Program-made: the position numbers and the translations under genes | Shown: in pieces, positions 25,798 through 35,474 of the stretch | How positions within the stretch are numbered: position 1 is the stretch's first letter | Layout of the letters: the number at the start of each line of letters is the position of its first letter | From: Ilyomonas sp965199845 | GTDB taxonomy: Bacteria; Bacteroidota; Bacteroidia; Chitinophagales; Chitinophagaceae | Assembly: GCA_965199845.1 (NCBI GenBank) | Contig: CBDATZ010000016.1 | Span: forward strand, 50,782-114,781 | Direction of reading: 5' to 3' | Length of the DNA: 64,000 bases | Notes under the pieces: generated by a model | Databases searched by the model: none | The model's input: only the letters and a program-made list of their open reading frames with translations | What the model was told of the DNA's origin: nothing

Positions 25798-26793
25798 CAT
25801 TTTATAACTGGAAGAAAAAATTTGGTGGTCTGGGCGTTACCGAGCTGCGCAGACTTCGAAAACTGGAAGAAGAGAATAACCGTTTAAAACAGATTGTAGC
25901 AGATTTGACTCTGGACAAGCAAATGTTGCAGGAGGTCTTAAAAAAAACATCTGAAGCTGCGGCAGCTAAAGCAGGTAGCTGCAAAACTGATAGAGGATTA
26001 CCGGGTAAGTACCAAAAGAGCCTGCGCCGTGATTTGTATGCACCGGTCAGGTTGGTACTACAAAGCTCATAGAAGAGAAGACAGACCAGTCAGGCAGCGG
26101 ATCAAAGAGATAGCTGCAGCCAGGGTAAGGTATGGCATGTGGAGGATTTACACACTGCTCAGAAGGGAAGGCTTTACGGACAATCATAAACGCGTACACC
26201 GCATTTATAAAGAGGAAGGATTGAATCTGAGAAGCAAGCGTCCAAAAAGAAAAAGAAGTGCCGCCCATCGCTTGGAACGTCCGGAACTTTCTACATTACA
26301 GCAGTGCTGGAGTATGGATTTTGTTTGGGATCAGTTAGGTGGCAGGAAATTCAGGGCGTTAACTGTAGTAGATAATTTTAGTCGCTACTGCCATGCCATC
26401 AGCGTTGGACAGTCCATCAAAGGCATTGATGTGGTAGCGGTGATGAATAGATTGAAGGAAACCGGTGGACAGGTACCTCAGCGGATACAGGTTGATAACG
26501 GCGGTGAGTTTATATCCAAAGATTTCGATAAGTGGGCATATGACAATGGTGTAACTTTGGACTATTCACGTCCCGGCAAACCAACGGATAACCCATTCAT
26601 AGAATCATTCAATGGATCATTCCGTGATGAGTGTCTGAACATCAACTGGTTCCTTTCGCTTGAGGATGCGTATGAAAAGATCAATGCGTAGGTGGAAGAG
26701 TATAACAACTTCAGACCTCACAGTTCTTTAAACGGCTTGACACCGGCGCAGATAGTGGAACAGCAATTGAGGGAAAAAGAGAAGAAAACGTAA
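25797..26793 (+). pseudogene. IS3-family OrfAB transposase, 5'-truncated with a nonsense codon
   Basis: OrfA survives only from TTFYNWKKKFGGLGVTELRR onward, joined to the end of MITE copy B, which supplies the apparent start (VIKPTEIS). After the LEEENNRLKQ leucine-zipper part, a TTAAAAAAAAC stretch near 25940 is where OrfB is entered by the -1 frameshift typical of IS3. OrfB then reads DYRVSTKRACAVICMHRSGWYY and the rve core (CWSMDFVWD, IQVDNGGEFIS, NPFIESFNGSFRDECLN). A TAG at 26689 replaces the Trp expected before VEEYNNFRPHSSLNG. Inactive. Confidence 0.85.
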
Positions 26794-26809
26794 AGCCCTG
26801 CCGGGGGCT

Positions 26810-26888
26810 TCTACTCATTGACATATGTTTTTTACAGTTGCAGAACAAGTATCAGCTAAGGAACGAAAAACATATGTCAATGAGTAGA
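26810..26888. repeat. 23-bp perfect inverted repeat with 33-nt centre
   Basis: The arms at 26810-26832 and 26866-26888 are exact reverse complements (TCTACTCATTGACATATG plus five T). They lie just after the IS3 remnant. This may be a terminal repeat pair of a tiny element, or a long hairpin; no gene is inside. Confidence 0.6.
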
Positions 26889-26928
26889 TTTGAATGATCA
26901 AATAAGCCCGAAATCTCTATTTTTTCCC

Positions 26929-26999
26929 TGCCCTAATTTTGGGAGGACATCAAGAAGCCTGTTTTCTCCACTTTACACATGCCCTAATTTTGGGAGGAC
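26929..26999. repeat. 20-bp direct repeat pair
   Basis: TGCCCTAATTTTGGGAGGAC occurs at 26929-26948 and again at 26980-26999, starts 51 bp apart; both are followed by A/GTCAA. Probably remnant ends of insertion sequences in the spacer beside the PUL operon. Two copies only, so not a CRISPR. Confidence 0.6.
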
Positions 27000-27102
27000 G
27001 TCAATAGGAAATGTAAAGTAAATCCATAGCTGTATCTCTTTTATCAATACATCAATTCTGCTTTTACTTTTTACTTGTAAAAATCATATAGAATCTTAAC
27101 CG

Positions 27103-28407
27103 TTATTTATCAGGTAAAGCAGAAAAATTTATATCAGGCATTTTGCCTTCCGGTTTTCTTTCAATCATATCATGCGGGTTAATATTACTTACCTGTTTAA
27201 AGCCGCCGCTATACATATAAAACCAGTTGTTTTCTACACCGGCGCCATAATCGAATACCGGATGTTTTAACTGGCTTGCAGTTGTGGTAAAAGAAGCTTT
27301 GGTAAGTTCTATCCATTTGCCGGATGTTGTACACACCCATTGATTGCCATACAGAGCTTTAAAATAATCGTTTCCATTCGGGCCAAAGTTTTCTACAAAC
27401 GAGTATAAACCCGACAATAATTTACCTTCGTTTTTGGCTTTATCCCATTGCGCAATCAGCTTCCATTGTTTGTTTTCAGGCGCATAATAATAGCCTGTGA
27501 AAATAGTGTGTTCGCCGTTTGATTTTGCGCCCACAAGCAGTTTATACGTTTCGCCGTTTTTCCAGTTAAACACCAAATGGCTATGCCCGCCGGAACCTTC
27601 GTTGCCAAAATCATCTGCTACTACACCTTCTCCTTTTTTAATTAATCTCACAGCATAATCTGCCGGTATTTCTTTTGGGTTATCGGTGCTATAATTGCTC
27701 CAGATTGAAAATATAAAACGACGTTCAGTTGGTGAATTTGCCTGTATGCCCATGTAGCCGCCATCAAATCCATTGGTCATGTAATAAGCATTTACCGCAT
27801 CTACACCAACCGGCACTTTTACTTCTGTATAAAACCAGGAAACAGAACTGTCTTTCGGAAAACGATAAGATAAATGCGTTGCCGGTGCGCCGCGATATTC
27901 GCTGGTGTTATAATTTATATTATTTGTATCAATTCCTGTTATAATCATGGATTGAATATCGGGAAATCGGGCGCCTTCTTTACTGATGCCGTTGATTTGT
28001 ATAAAATGATAACGCACATCATTCATAGTAAATTTTCCAACCGGAATCGTAACATAATTTGCCGATGGCTTTATATTGATATTGTATGACTTTGATGTAC
28101 TGTCTAATTTTATTTTGATGCGGGATGAATTAGCAGCTTTTACTTTGAGAGATACATTGATTAGTTTGTTTTCTTTCAGATAAAAATAGACTTTGGCAAA
28201 TGCCTGGCTATTCGTCCAGTTAATAAAACCTCTTTCATCTAAACTACTTTCATCAGCCGATTTGGTAACATCATACACATATCCATTTCCCAACAAAGGA
28301 ATTTCTATTCTTTTTGTTGTATCAGCATCTGTATAAGGCTGGCAGCTGGCGGTAATAAAATTGAGTAATACAAAAGCAGAAAAGAGGAAACACTTTGTTT
28401 TAATCAT
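27103..28407 (-). CDS. DUF5077/DUF3472 lipoprotein of the PUL
   Basis: A 434-residue exported protein with an N-terminal signal ending at a Cys (LLNFITASC), so probably a lipoprotein. Residues about 30-160 are a beta-sandwich like DUF5077. Residues about 175-420 match DUF3472: WFYTEVKVPVGVDAVNAYYM, GFDGGYMGIQANSPTERRFIFSIW, GGHSHLVFNWKNGETY. Proteins of this type accompany SusCD operons and are thought to bind carbohydrate. It is the last gene of the operon; its start overlaps the previous stop as TAATG. Confidence 0.8.
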   Translation of the reverse strand: MIKTKCFLFSAFVLLNFITASCQPYTDADTTKRIEIPLLGNGYVYDVTKSADESSLDERGFINWTNSQAFAKVYFYLKENKLINVSLKVKAANSSRIKIKLDSTSKSYNINIKPSANYVTIPVGKFTMNDVRYHFIQINGISKEGARFPDIQSMIITGIDTNNINYNTSEYRGAPATHLSYRFPKDSSVSWFYTEVKVPVGVDAVNAYYMTNGFDGGYMGIQANSPTERRFIFSIWSNYSTDNPKEIPADYAVRLIKKGEGVVADDFGNEGSGGHSHLVFNWKNGETYKLLVGAKSNGEHTIFTGYYYAPENKQWKLIAQWDKAKNEGKLLSGLYSFVENFGPNGNDYFKALYGNQWVCTTSGKWIELTKASFTTTASQLKHPVFDYGAGVENNWFYMYSGGFKQVSNINPHDMIERKPEGKMPDINFSALPDK

Positions 28408-29528
28408 TATTCTCTGTGTGTTGCGTTTAATAATTTAATATTTAATTCATAAGAGCCGGACACCTGGATACGCAACGGTATTCGTAAAGCATAATCAAAT
28501 TTGTTATTGGTGTAAATACCTAAGTGATGAGTGTCTGTAACGCCTTGGTAAAAACTGCCTTCCTGGTTACTTGACCATGATGATGTGCTGTCTATTAGTA
28601 CATATTGTGTGGGAATACGGTAATACATATTAAATCCGTTGCCCAATGAATTAATAGGAAAAGGAACCAGCGGATATTTTAAAGTCATTGCCGTATCGTT
28701 GGCTTCAAAAGTGCTGGGTGCATAATCCTGCAAATTCTGAAGGTAAGGTGGATCTGGATTTAAACCTGAATTGGGACGTTTGGCAATCTCTCCGTTCTTT
28801 GGATTGAACACAACGCCGTTTTTATCGGTAACCCGTAAAATGAAAAGATTGGGTGTGTCAGCAAAACGGGTTGCTGTCCATTGCACAAACGGATTGTTCG
28901 GACCATTAAAGAGTGTACCATTGTTGCTTCCTCCTGCCGAACCTGCACCGCCAGCTGTACCGGCAACTAACAGCGATGTGCTAAAATTTCCGGTTTCAGG
29001 TGAAATCTCTATTGGTTTACCATCGGTTATAATAATCTTCATAATACCTTTCAATTCTTCTGTACCGGCAGAGTTAGACACTTGTAAATCCATTGTGTAA
29101 GTGCCGGCAGGTATATTTAGTGTCCCTATATTGGAAGAGATAACGCCACTTGCTTCGTTTACTACAATAGGGGGCAACGAATCGGTTGTGCGCTTAGCTA
29201 TGATATCACCGTAATCCTTATCAACATTCGGGTTGTAGGCTGCCGTCCATACTTCAACAGGATATTTTTTTGAAAATATATCGTCTACAATTTTTCCTGT
29301 TGAATCATAAATATGAGTCCACTTAACATGTAGCGGAATACTCGAACCATCCGTTATAAGAGAATAGGAAGAAGACACTCTTCCTCTTATGATGCTAAAC
29401 TGGTTTACAGCATATTGTATATAAGGACTTAAAAAGCCGTCCTGGTATTTGGTACAGGCAGGACTAAAAATTATAAAGGAAATAAGCGCACAAATATGTA
29501 TTGCTGTTATATTTCTGTATCGTTTCAT
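28407..29528 (-). CDS. PUL surface lipoprotein, DUF5007-like
   Basis: A 373-residue lipoprotein with a signal and lipobox near IIFSPACTKYQDG. The mature part is beta-rich, with a Gly/Ala-rich linker (VAGTAGGAGSAGGSNNG). It resembles DUF5007-type proteins that follow SusD in Bacteroidota operons and may act as an outer-membrane glycan-binding accessory, but my family call is tentative. It follows the fasciclin-like gene after 11 bp and is translationally coupled to the DUF3472 gene. Confidence 0.6.
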   Translation of the reverse strand: MKRYRNITAIHICALISFIIFSPACTKYQDGFLSPYIQYAVNQFSIIRGRVSSSYSLITDGSSIPLHVKWTHIYDSTGKIVDDIFSKKYPVEVWTAAYNPNVDKDYGDIIAKRTTDSLPPIVVNEASGVISSNIGTLNIPAGTYTMDLQVSNSAGTEELKGIMKIIITDGKPIEISPETGNFSTSLLVAGTAGGAGSAGGSNNGTLFNGPNNPFVQWTATRFADTPNLFILRVTDKNGVVFNPKNGEIAKRPNSGLNPDPPYLQNLQDYAPSTFEANDTAMTLKYPLVPFPINSLGNGFNMYYRIPTQYVLIDSTSSWSSNQEGSFYQGVTDTHHLGIYTNNKFDYALRIPLRIQVSGSYELNIKLLNATHRE

Positions 29529-29539
29529 GTTGCTGGCTG

Positions 29540-30256
29540 TTATTGTTTAGTGTTGTAAAAGAATAAAGTATGAGAGTTATCAAGTTCGTTTACAATACCC
29601 GTCTGCGTTTGAATACCCGATACTTTTACTAAAGTATGCACACCAATTTCTTCCGGTATATCGCCCGCTGTATTATCGCTGTTCAACTCGTAGGGGTACC
29701 ATACATGCGTATAATAAACAAGTTGTGGTGAACCTGATACGGTAGAGCTGTAACCCAAATTACCATCTTTTGTATATTCATAAGAAACAATAGCCGAATC
29801 ACCAGGCAGTTCGGTAGCATAATAACTACCTTCGTTGGTGAGCACTGAATATGGCAATGACTGTGTTATTAAGTACATCAACAGCGAATCTTTGGTTCCG
29901 TTTACATTATTACTTACATAGTATAAAAGAGAGTCAAGCCCAAACTTTGCATCCTGGTCAATGTTATTTTGTACAAACACTGTACGTTGAGATAAATAGC
30001 CATATACCGAATAATCTGACGGCGCAAAAAAAGTAACATCTGTCTGGTTTATTTTGTCTTTTAAACCGGCCGCATCTATAACCTGTATTAAAGTATCGTA
30101 TAAAGTATTTGACGCCAGAAAATCGTAAGTACTCATGTTTTTATACATGTTTACATCTTCTGTTGTTCCACCGGTGATATAATCTTTTTTACAAGAGTCT
30201 AACAGTAAAGCAAAGCCGCAAAACAGCAGGGTGCTTATCATTCCTGTTTTTTTCAT
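29540..30256 (-). CDS. Fasciclin-like lipoprotein of the PUL
   Basis: A 238-residue lipoprotein (signal ending ALLLDSCKKD). The mature part reads TYDFLASN...LYDTLIQVIDAAGLKDKINQTDVTFFAPSDYSVYGYL, the H1-type box of fasciclin (FAS1) domains, with a further ...GVHTLVKVSG end. FAS1-like lipoproteins commonly follow SusD in Chitinophagaceae operons. Adhesion or glycan binding at the cell surface is inferred. It lies 40 bp after susD in the same operon. Confidence 0.75.
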   Translation of the reverse strand: MKKTGMISTLLFCGFALLLDSCKKDYITGGTTEDVNMYKNMSTYDFLASNTLYDTLIQVIDAAGLKDKINQTDVTFFAPSDYSVYGYLSQRTVFVQNNIDQDAKFGLDSLLYYVSNNVNGTKDSLLMYLITQSLPYSVLTNEGSYYATELPGDSAIVSYEYTKDGNLGYSSTVSGSPQLVYYTHVWYPYELNSDNTAGDIPEEIGVHTLVKVSGIQTQTGIVNELDNSHTLFFYNTKQ

Positions 30257-30296
30257 TCTTCTTATTTAAATGGTTTGATTTTGTTTTTATCGTGTT

Positions 30297-31835
30297 TTAT
30301 TTGTGTGTAGCCCACCATGGGTTTTGCGTCAGCAGGTTATCCTGCGGAAAGAGAGTGCCCATGTCAAGTGGCCAGTAATAGCCTTTGTTTGCCGGTTGCA
30401 CCCTGTCGGATGCATAGCCAACATATTCAAGCCAGCCTTGCGTAGGTTCGGTACGTATTAAATCGTAAAACCATTGTCCTTCACCAATCAGTTCACGGCC
30501 ACGTTCCATTACCACTTCATCCATCATATCGTATTGCGATGTCGGGTTTTGGTAAGATATAATGCCGGCTCTTTCTTCTGTTTGTTTTAAATCGGCTGCA
30601 GCACCGGCAAGATCTCCGGTTGAAGCCAGCGCTTCTGCATCTAACAAAATAATATCTGATAAGCGGAACAGAACTAAATTGTTATCAATATAAGGATACA
30701 ATTCATTATCCGGTTCGCCGTAATTGAAATTGGCATATTTCGTCATCAGGTAACCAGCCACATCACCGCCGCCGGCAGCCACTTGCCTGAAAACCGCTTT
30801 ATAACGCGCATCAGTTGTTGTATCCATAAACTGGTCAACAAAACCGCCTAATGGCGAAACCCAACAAGAGGAGGATACATTATTTACCATTGATCCTTTT
30901 AAAAATGTTCCACCAAAAAAGCTATACTGCGCTTCAGCCCAATCACCCTGTCCTTTAAAATTCGGATCGTTCGCATCATACTTCATAGATAATTCAAGAA
31001 TATTTTCTGACGAAGATTTGCCCTTCCAGATATTGGTATAAGAACTCATTGGTTCCAGCGAATAGCCGCCGTTGTTGATTACTTCCATACATGCTGCATG
31101 TGCATTTGCATAATCGTGCTGCCAGGCATAAATATGCGCTAATAATGCATACACACTTGCCTTGCTGGCTCTGATTGATTGGGAAGGATCAGCGCTATTA
31201 TAATTCAGGTAACCTGCAGCTACTTTTAAATCGGCAATACAACTATCTAATACCTGCGCTTCCGGGGTACGGGCAACCGGCGGAATATTTCCGTAATCAA
31301 CGTCGTTATACGTCCTCGTTATGTATACCGGGTCGCCCCAAACGCGAGTTATATAAAAATAAGCGTAAGCCCGCATAAACAGGGCTTCGCCAAGATAAGC
31401 GTTTTGCACTTCTGCGCTTGAGAAAAGAGACGGTGTCATTTGCGGAACGTGCTGCAAAATGAGATTGCATTGGGCAATAAGCTGGTAAAAGCGCGACCAG
31501 TTTTGTAAAGAACCTTCTAAATAAGGCACATACGAAAAATTAAAATTACCGGTAGCAGAAATAGAGGTGTAGTTCCACCAGTCACCTTGTGCTATAAAAC
31601 TCCCTGACGCGAGGTCGCCGTTTATAAAATAAGAACGGTCGGCACGAACGCACGAACGTAACTGCCCGTACATCGCAAGGGAGGCTTGTTCTACCGATGT
31701 TTGCGATGTCCAGAACTCTGACTCGTATGTTGATGTAATAGGCGCCTGGTAAATGTATTTGCGGCACGACATAGTTGCAATGCACAAAAACATCAACCCT
31801 AATAAAACTTTGTTTGTATTATTTTGAAAGTACAT
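30297..31835 (-). CDS. RagB/SusD-family glycan-binding lipoprotein
   Basis: A 512-residue SusD-type outer-membrane lipoprotein that caps the SusC channel and captures the substrate. The lipobox is in ATMSCRKY. TPR-like helices run through the first half (SVEQASLAMYGQL; YLGEALFMRAYAYFYITRVWGDPVYI, a strong SusD signature; VYALLAHIYAWQHDYANA). The C-terminal RagB part includes LFRLSDIILLDAEALASTGDLAGA. It begins 18 bp after susC. The substrate is not deducible from sequence. Confidence 0.95.
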   Translation of the reverse strand: MYFQNNTNKVLLGLMFLCIATMSCRKYIYQAPITSTYESEFWTSQTSVEQASLAMYGQLRSCVRADRSYFINGDLASGSFIAQGDWWNYTSISATGNFNFSYVPYLEGSLQNWSRFYQLIAQCNLILQHVPQMTPSLFSSAEVQNAYLGEALFMRAYAYFYITRVWGDPVYITRTYNDVDYGNIPPVARTPEAQVLDSCIADLKVAAGYLNYNSADPSQSIRASKASVYALLAHIYAWQHDYANAHAACMEVINNGGYSLEPMSSYTNIWKGKSSSENILELSMKYDANDPNFKGQGDWAEAQYSFFGGTFLKGSMVNNVSSSCWVSPLGGFVDQFMDTTTDARYKAVFRQVAAGGGDVAGYLMTKYANFNYGEPDNELYPYIDNNLVLFRLSDIILLDAEALASTGDLAGAAADLKQTEERAGIISYQNPTSQYDMMDEVVMERGRELIGEGQWFYDLIRTEPTQGWLEYVGYASDRVQPANKGYYWPLDMGTLFPQDNLLTQNPWWATHK

Positions 31836-31853
31836 GTAAAACGTGTTTATAAG

Positions 31854-34800
31854 TTAAAACTGGATGTCTGCACCGAGTGTAAACTTGGTAGGTGTTGGGT
31901 ACAAGCCGCCTGTGTAATTACCTAACTGGTCTACCAGTTCAGGATTAGGCATCGTTCCTTTTTTCAGCGTTAGTATATTATCAACTACGGTGTACACATT
32001 AATGCCTTTTACTTTCAATCTTCTTATTACCGGGGCAGGAAGCTGGTAACCCAGCGTGATGTTTTTTATCTTAAAATAACTGCCGTCTTCATTAAACATG
32101 CTCGAAAGAGGTATGTATTGATAATAGCTTGGACCAAAAGGATTGATAGAGGGAAAGCCGGCTTTGTAATCCGGGTCGTCTTTTGCCTTTTGCGGCGTCC
32201 AGTAATTTAATCTGCTCACATCAGGTAACCGGGTATTGGCAAAGGAATATATATTGCTGCTATAACCGCCAACCACATTGCTGATTTGCTGTTGAAAGAA
32301 AGTATTTACCACGGTACGCTTCCAGGTGAATATGCTAAGCACACTCAGAGAAAAATTTTTATAGCTGAAGTTATTAACCCAGCCGCCGGTAAATTTCGGA
32401 TTCGGATCGCCGGTAGGGATACGGTCACCATAAGCAGCACCATTATCTTCATCCGTCCATACATCGCCCAGATTATTTACATCCAGCCATTTCGGATCAC
32501 CGGGAACAACTTTGTGGTTGCCTTTAAAGTAAGTAAGACCCTGCCCGGTTATCGGGTTAAAAGGAATTTCACTTTGGTTGTTATAAACGCCCATGTATTT
32601 TAACTGGAACATTTCGTAGATAGGCTGGCCCACAGCATAAATTCTTGATACGCCGTTATGGTCATCCACAACAAATGTTCTGTTGTTGTTTGGCAATTTA
32701 GCAATTGCATTTTTGTTGTGAGAGATAGTAACCTGCATATCCCATTGCAGTTTACTGTTACGCGGAAGATTCTTTGTATTCAACGTAATATCTGTGCCAC
32801 GGTTACTTACCCAAAGATCGTGTGCATTAAAATTGATGCTGCCAAAACCCGTATAAAACGGCAACTGAAAATCGTAATAATCATCTTTCGATAACTTCTC
32901 ATAAATATCAACGCTTAATGTGATGTGGTTGCCAAATAACTGCGCGTCTATGCCTAAATCTTTCTGCGTGGTTTTTGTCCAGGTTAAATCATTTTTGGTT
33001 AAACCATTGCTGTAACTGGGTTGTATAGCCACGTTGCCGCCATAGGTTCCGGGCAGAATATAAGAGTTATAAGGCGCATATAAATCGGGAGATTGTGTTC
33101 CTGAAATACCATAGCTGGCGCGTATTTTTAAAAATGATACTACGTCTTTTATGTTCTTCATAAACTTCTCATCCGATAAAATCCAGCCAATGCCAGCCGC
33201 CGGGAAATAACCCCATTTTGTATTGGCACCAAAGCGGGAAGAAGCATCGCCGCGGTAAGAACCATACAGTAAATATTTGCCATCAAAATCGTATTGCGCC
33301 TGACCGGAAAAAGAAAGCAATCCATCGGCTGAATAACCTGAACGTCCGTCTAAATCAGATTGCGGAATGCCACTTACTACTTCTATGTTGTTGGATGGCA
33401 CATTATAACCCGAAACAAAACTGTATTTTGAAACATCAGCATTAAACTGCTGAGAACCAGTAACAGCCACGTTATGAACATGATTGCCGGCTTTAAAACT
33501 CTTCGTGTAATTCAGCGTGTTCGACATGAAGTAAGTTGAATAAATACTTCGGCTGGCTTCTGCATAAGACGGTTGTGCCGTAGCGCCGTTAAGAGCAGCT
33601 ACTTCATCAATATTAGATGGCTGAAAATAATCGCGGTTAGATGTTGTAATGTTGGCAGCACCTTGGAAAATATATTTCAGAGATGGCAGTATCGAATAAT
33701 TTGCCGTGAGAGATGTGTTGAAATAATCATCCGTATTTTTATTTCTCAGCTTACTGTAAATGCCGGTAAAATTTGCCGAATCAAACGAAGTGAGCCGGTA
33801 AAAAGAAGCCGGCTGACCCGAACCGCTTACCGGTGTATTATCATCTCCGTTAGCATATTTTCTGCCGCGCTGCCTGTCGCTTTTTGAATAGGCAAGAATG
33901 AGCTGGCTGTTTAATTTAGGCGAGAGTTTAAAGTTGAAATTGCCACGCAAACTATAACGCGTAAAACCAAACGCTTCGATAATTCCTTTCTCATTATAAT
34001 AGTTCCCGCTGATGCGATAGTTTACATTATCAGTAGCGGCCGACATAGTTGCATCTACGTTTTGCACGGCACCATTTCTATAAAACAGGCCCTGCCAGTC
34101 AGTTGTATTATTAAATGCCGGATTGAACTGGTCGGTTAAAATCTGCGGCAGGTTAGATAGTTGTAATGGTGTGGCATACTGATTAATAATATCCATCTTC
34201 TGAGTTCGTTCGGCTTCACCGGTTGCGGTTTGCAAAAGTTGCGGTTGCTGCGTAACGCCGCCATACACATTTACCCTGAATTCCGGTTGTTTTGAACGTC
34301 CTTTTTTTGTTGTTATATAAATTACTCCGTTAGCGCCCCGCGAACCCCATGCCGCGGTTGCAGCTGCATCTTTCTGCACATCCACGCTTTCAATATCGTT
34401 AATATTAATGCCGGCTAAGTAATTGGTTCCCGTAATGCCACCCGGTGTGCCGGAGCCATCAGAAATATCTTCCGGGTTGGTAGGTACACCGTCAATAACA
34501 TATAAAGGCCCACTCAATGCGCGGGCTTGTGCTACGTTATTATCGTCTATATTAGTTGATACTCTTGTGTTTCCCCGCACCACAATAGTGGGTGCTACAC
34601 CAGGCTCACCGCTGCCAACCTGAACATTTAAACCGGCTACTCTGCCTTGTAACAATTGGTCAACGCTGGGCGCGGGCAGGTTCTCTATGTCTTTTCCCAA
34701 CACCGATGAAATGGCCGTTGTTGTTTTTCGCCTGGTTTGTGTTTGCTGACCTACCACAACAACATTGTTAAGGGTTCTGTTCTGACTGTCTTCTTTCAAA

Positions 34801-35084
34801 ACAATGTTCAGCGTATTGCTGCCTGATAACTTTTGCCTGAATGTTGTATAACCTATGTATGCAAACTCCAGTGTCGCATCTTCGCTTCCTACATTCAGCA
34901 CAAATTTTCCTTTGCCGTCGGTAAGCGTACCGCCCTTTGTGTTAGCCTGTTTTACCGAAACGCTTTCCAAGGGAATCCCTTTTTCATCTGTAACCGTACC
35001 AGTTATGGTAATTTTTTGTTGCGCCATGAGCGAAGCCATGCAATAAGGGAGAAAATAAAAAAACAGGAGCAGAAGTTTTTTCAT
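31854..35084 (-). CDS. SusC/RagA-family TonB-dependent transporter
   Basis: A 1076-residue outer-membrane transporter. A signal peptide (ending ASLMAQ) precedes a carboxypeptidase-D-like regulatory domain (ITGTVTDEKGIPLESVSVKQANTKGG, about 25-105). The plug domain follows, with SVDQLLQGRVAGLNV, GPLYVIDGVPTN and WGSRGANGVIYITTKKG, and then a 22-strand barrel ending TKFTLGADIQF. It is the first gene of a five-gene operon and forms the import complex with the SusD protein downstream. Twin palindromic operators lie about 170-200 bp upstream. Confidence 0.95.
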   Translation of the reverse strand: MKKLLLLFFYFLPYCMASLMAQQKITITGTVTDEKGIPLESVSVKQANTKGGTLTDGKGKFVLNVGSEDATLEFAYIGYTTFRQKLSGSNTLNIVLKEDSQNRTLNNVVVVGQQTQTRRKTTTAISSVLGKDIENLPAPSVDQLLQGRVAGLNVQVGSGEPGVAPTIVVRGNTRVSTNIDDNNVAQARALSGPLYVIDGVPTNPEDISDGSGTPGGITGTNYLAGININDIESVDVQKDAAATAAWGSRGANGVIYITTKKGRSKQPEFRVNVYGGVTQQPQLLQTATGEAERTQKMDIINQYATPLQLSNLPQILTDQFNPAFNNTTDWQGLFYRNGAVQNVDATMSAATDNVNYRISGNYYNEKGIIEAFGFTRYSLRGNFNFKLSPKLNSQLILAYSKSDRQRGRKYANGDDNTPVSGSGQPASFYRLTSFDSANFTGIYSKLRNKNTDDYFNTSLTANYSILPSLKYIFQGAANITTSNRDYFQPSNIDEVAALNGATAQPSYAEASRSIYSTYFMSNTLNYTKSFKAGNHVHNVAVTGSQQFNADVSKYSFVSGYNVPSNNIEVVSGIPQSDLDGRSGYSADGLLSFSGQAQYDFDGKYLLYGSYRGDASSRFGANTKWGYFPAAGIGWILSDEKFMKNIKDVVSFLKIRASYGISGTQSPDLYAPYNSYILPGTYGGNVAIQPSYSNGLTKNDLTWTKTTQKDLGIDAQLFGNHITLSVDIYEKLSKDDYYDFQLPFYTGFGSINFNAHDLWVSNRGTDITLNTKNLPRNSKLQWDMQVTISHNKNAIAKLPNNNRTFVVDDHNGVSRIYAVGQPIYEMFQLKYMGVYNNQSEIPFNPITGQGLTYFKGNHKVVPGDPKWLDVNNLGDVWTDEDNGAAYGDRIPTGDPNPKFTGGWVNNFSYKNFSLSVLSIFTWKRTVVNTFFQQQISNVVGGYSSNIYSFANTRLPDVSRLNYWTPQKAKDDPDYKAGFPSINPFGPSYYQYIPLSSMFNEDGSYFKIKNITLGYQLPAPVIRRLKVKGINVYTVVDNILTLKKGTMPNPELVDQLGNYTGGLYPTPTKFTLGADIQF

Positions 35085-35198
35085 GTTTTATGTGATTGGT
35101 AATTGATTGCCGGATGCCAGATTAGTGTATTAGGTTATGTACTTTCTATTAGTTAGAAATTGCTATGTAATTTGTGTTTCTCTATCTGAATGATAGTC

Positions 35199-35225
35199 TA
35201 AAAGTAATATGTTATTGAATTGCAA
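35199..35225 (-). promoter_or_regulatory. Putative promoter of the SusCD operon
   Basis: Read on the minus strand, TTG (35223-35225) is followed after 16 nt by TACTTTTA (35199-35206). This is close to the Bacteroidota -33/-7 consensus TTG...TAnnTTTG, though spacing is short and the last base differs. It lies about 115 bp before the susC start. No better match was seen. Confidence 0.4.
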
Positions 35226-35250
35226 AAAGCGCAGCAATGTCAAAGGTTTT

Positions 35251-35288
35251 AACGCAAACGTTTGTTTAGTCAACGCAAACGTTTGTTT
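35251..35288. promoter_or_regulatory. Twin LacI-type operators upstream of SusCD
   Basis: The 17-mer AACGCAAACGTTTGTTT occurs at 35251-35267 and 35272-35288, exactly 21 bp apart, two turns of helix on the same face. Each contains the perfect palindrome CAAACGTTTG, the CG-centred core of LacI/GalR-family operators. They lie upstream of the putative -33 box, a position suited to activation or to repression by looping. No LacI-type gene is in the window. Confidence 0.65.
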
Positions 35289-35401
35289 CATTTCTACAGG
35301 TGGTTGATTTTGACAGACTTTCAGTTCTTTTATTAAAGTGTGTTGACGAAGAAAAGAAAAATACAGTATTTAATAAAGCTGTTTTATTAAATACAAACCT
35401 A

Positions 35402-35455
35402 AAGGACACCGCTCTGTAGTCCGCTACGGTCAGCAAGCCGAAGCCGTTAGCTGCG
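35402..35455 (+). repeat. attC-like cassette boundary 1
   Basis: Contains TAGTCCGCTACGGTCAGCAAG, shared in form with 36500-36520 and 37842-37860, and ends in GCCGTTAGCTGCG. GTTAGCTGCG at 35446 would be the 5' core of the cassette that follows. The reverse complement of that core recurs after the gene at 36428-36437. Confidence 0.55.
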
Positions 35456-35474
35456 ATACCAAACGGACATTTTT

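Noticed and set aside
26929..26999. Direct repeats that might be a CRISPR
   Set aside because: Only two copies with no further units and no cas genes nearby.
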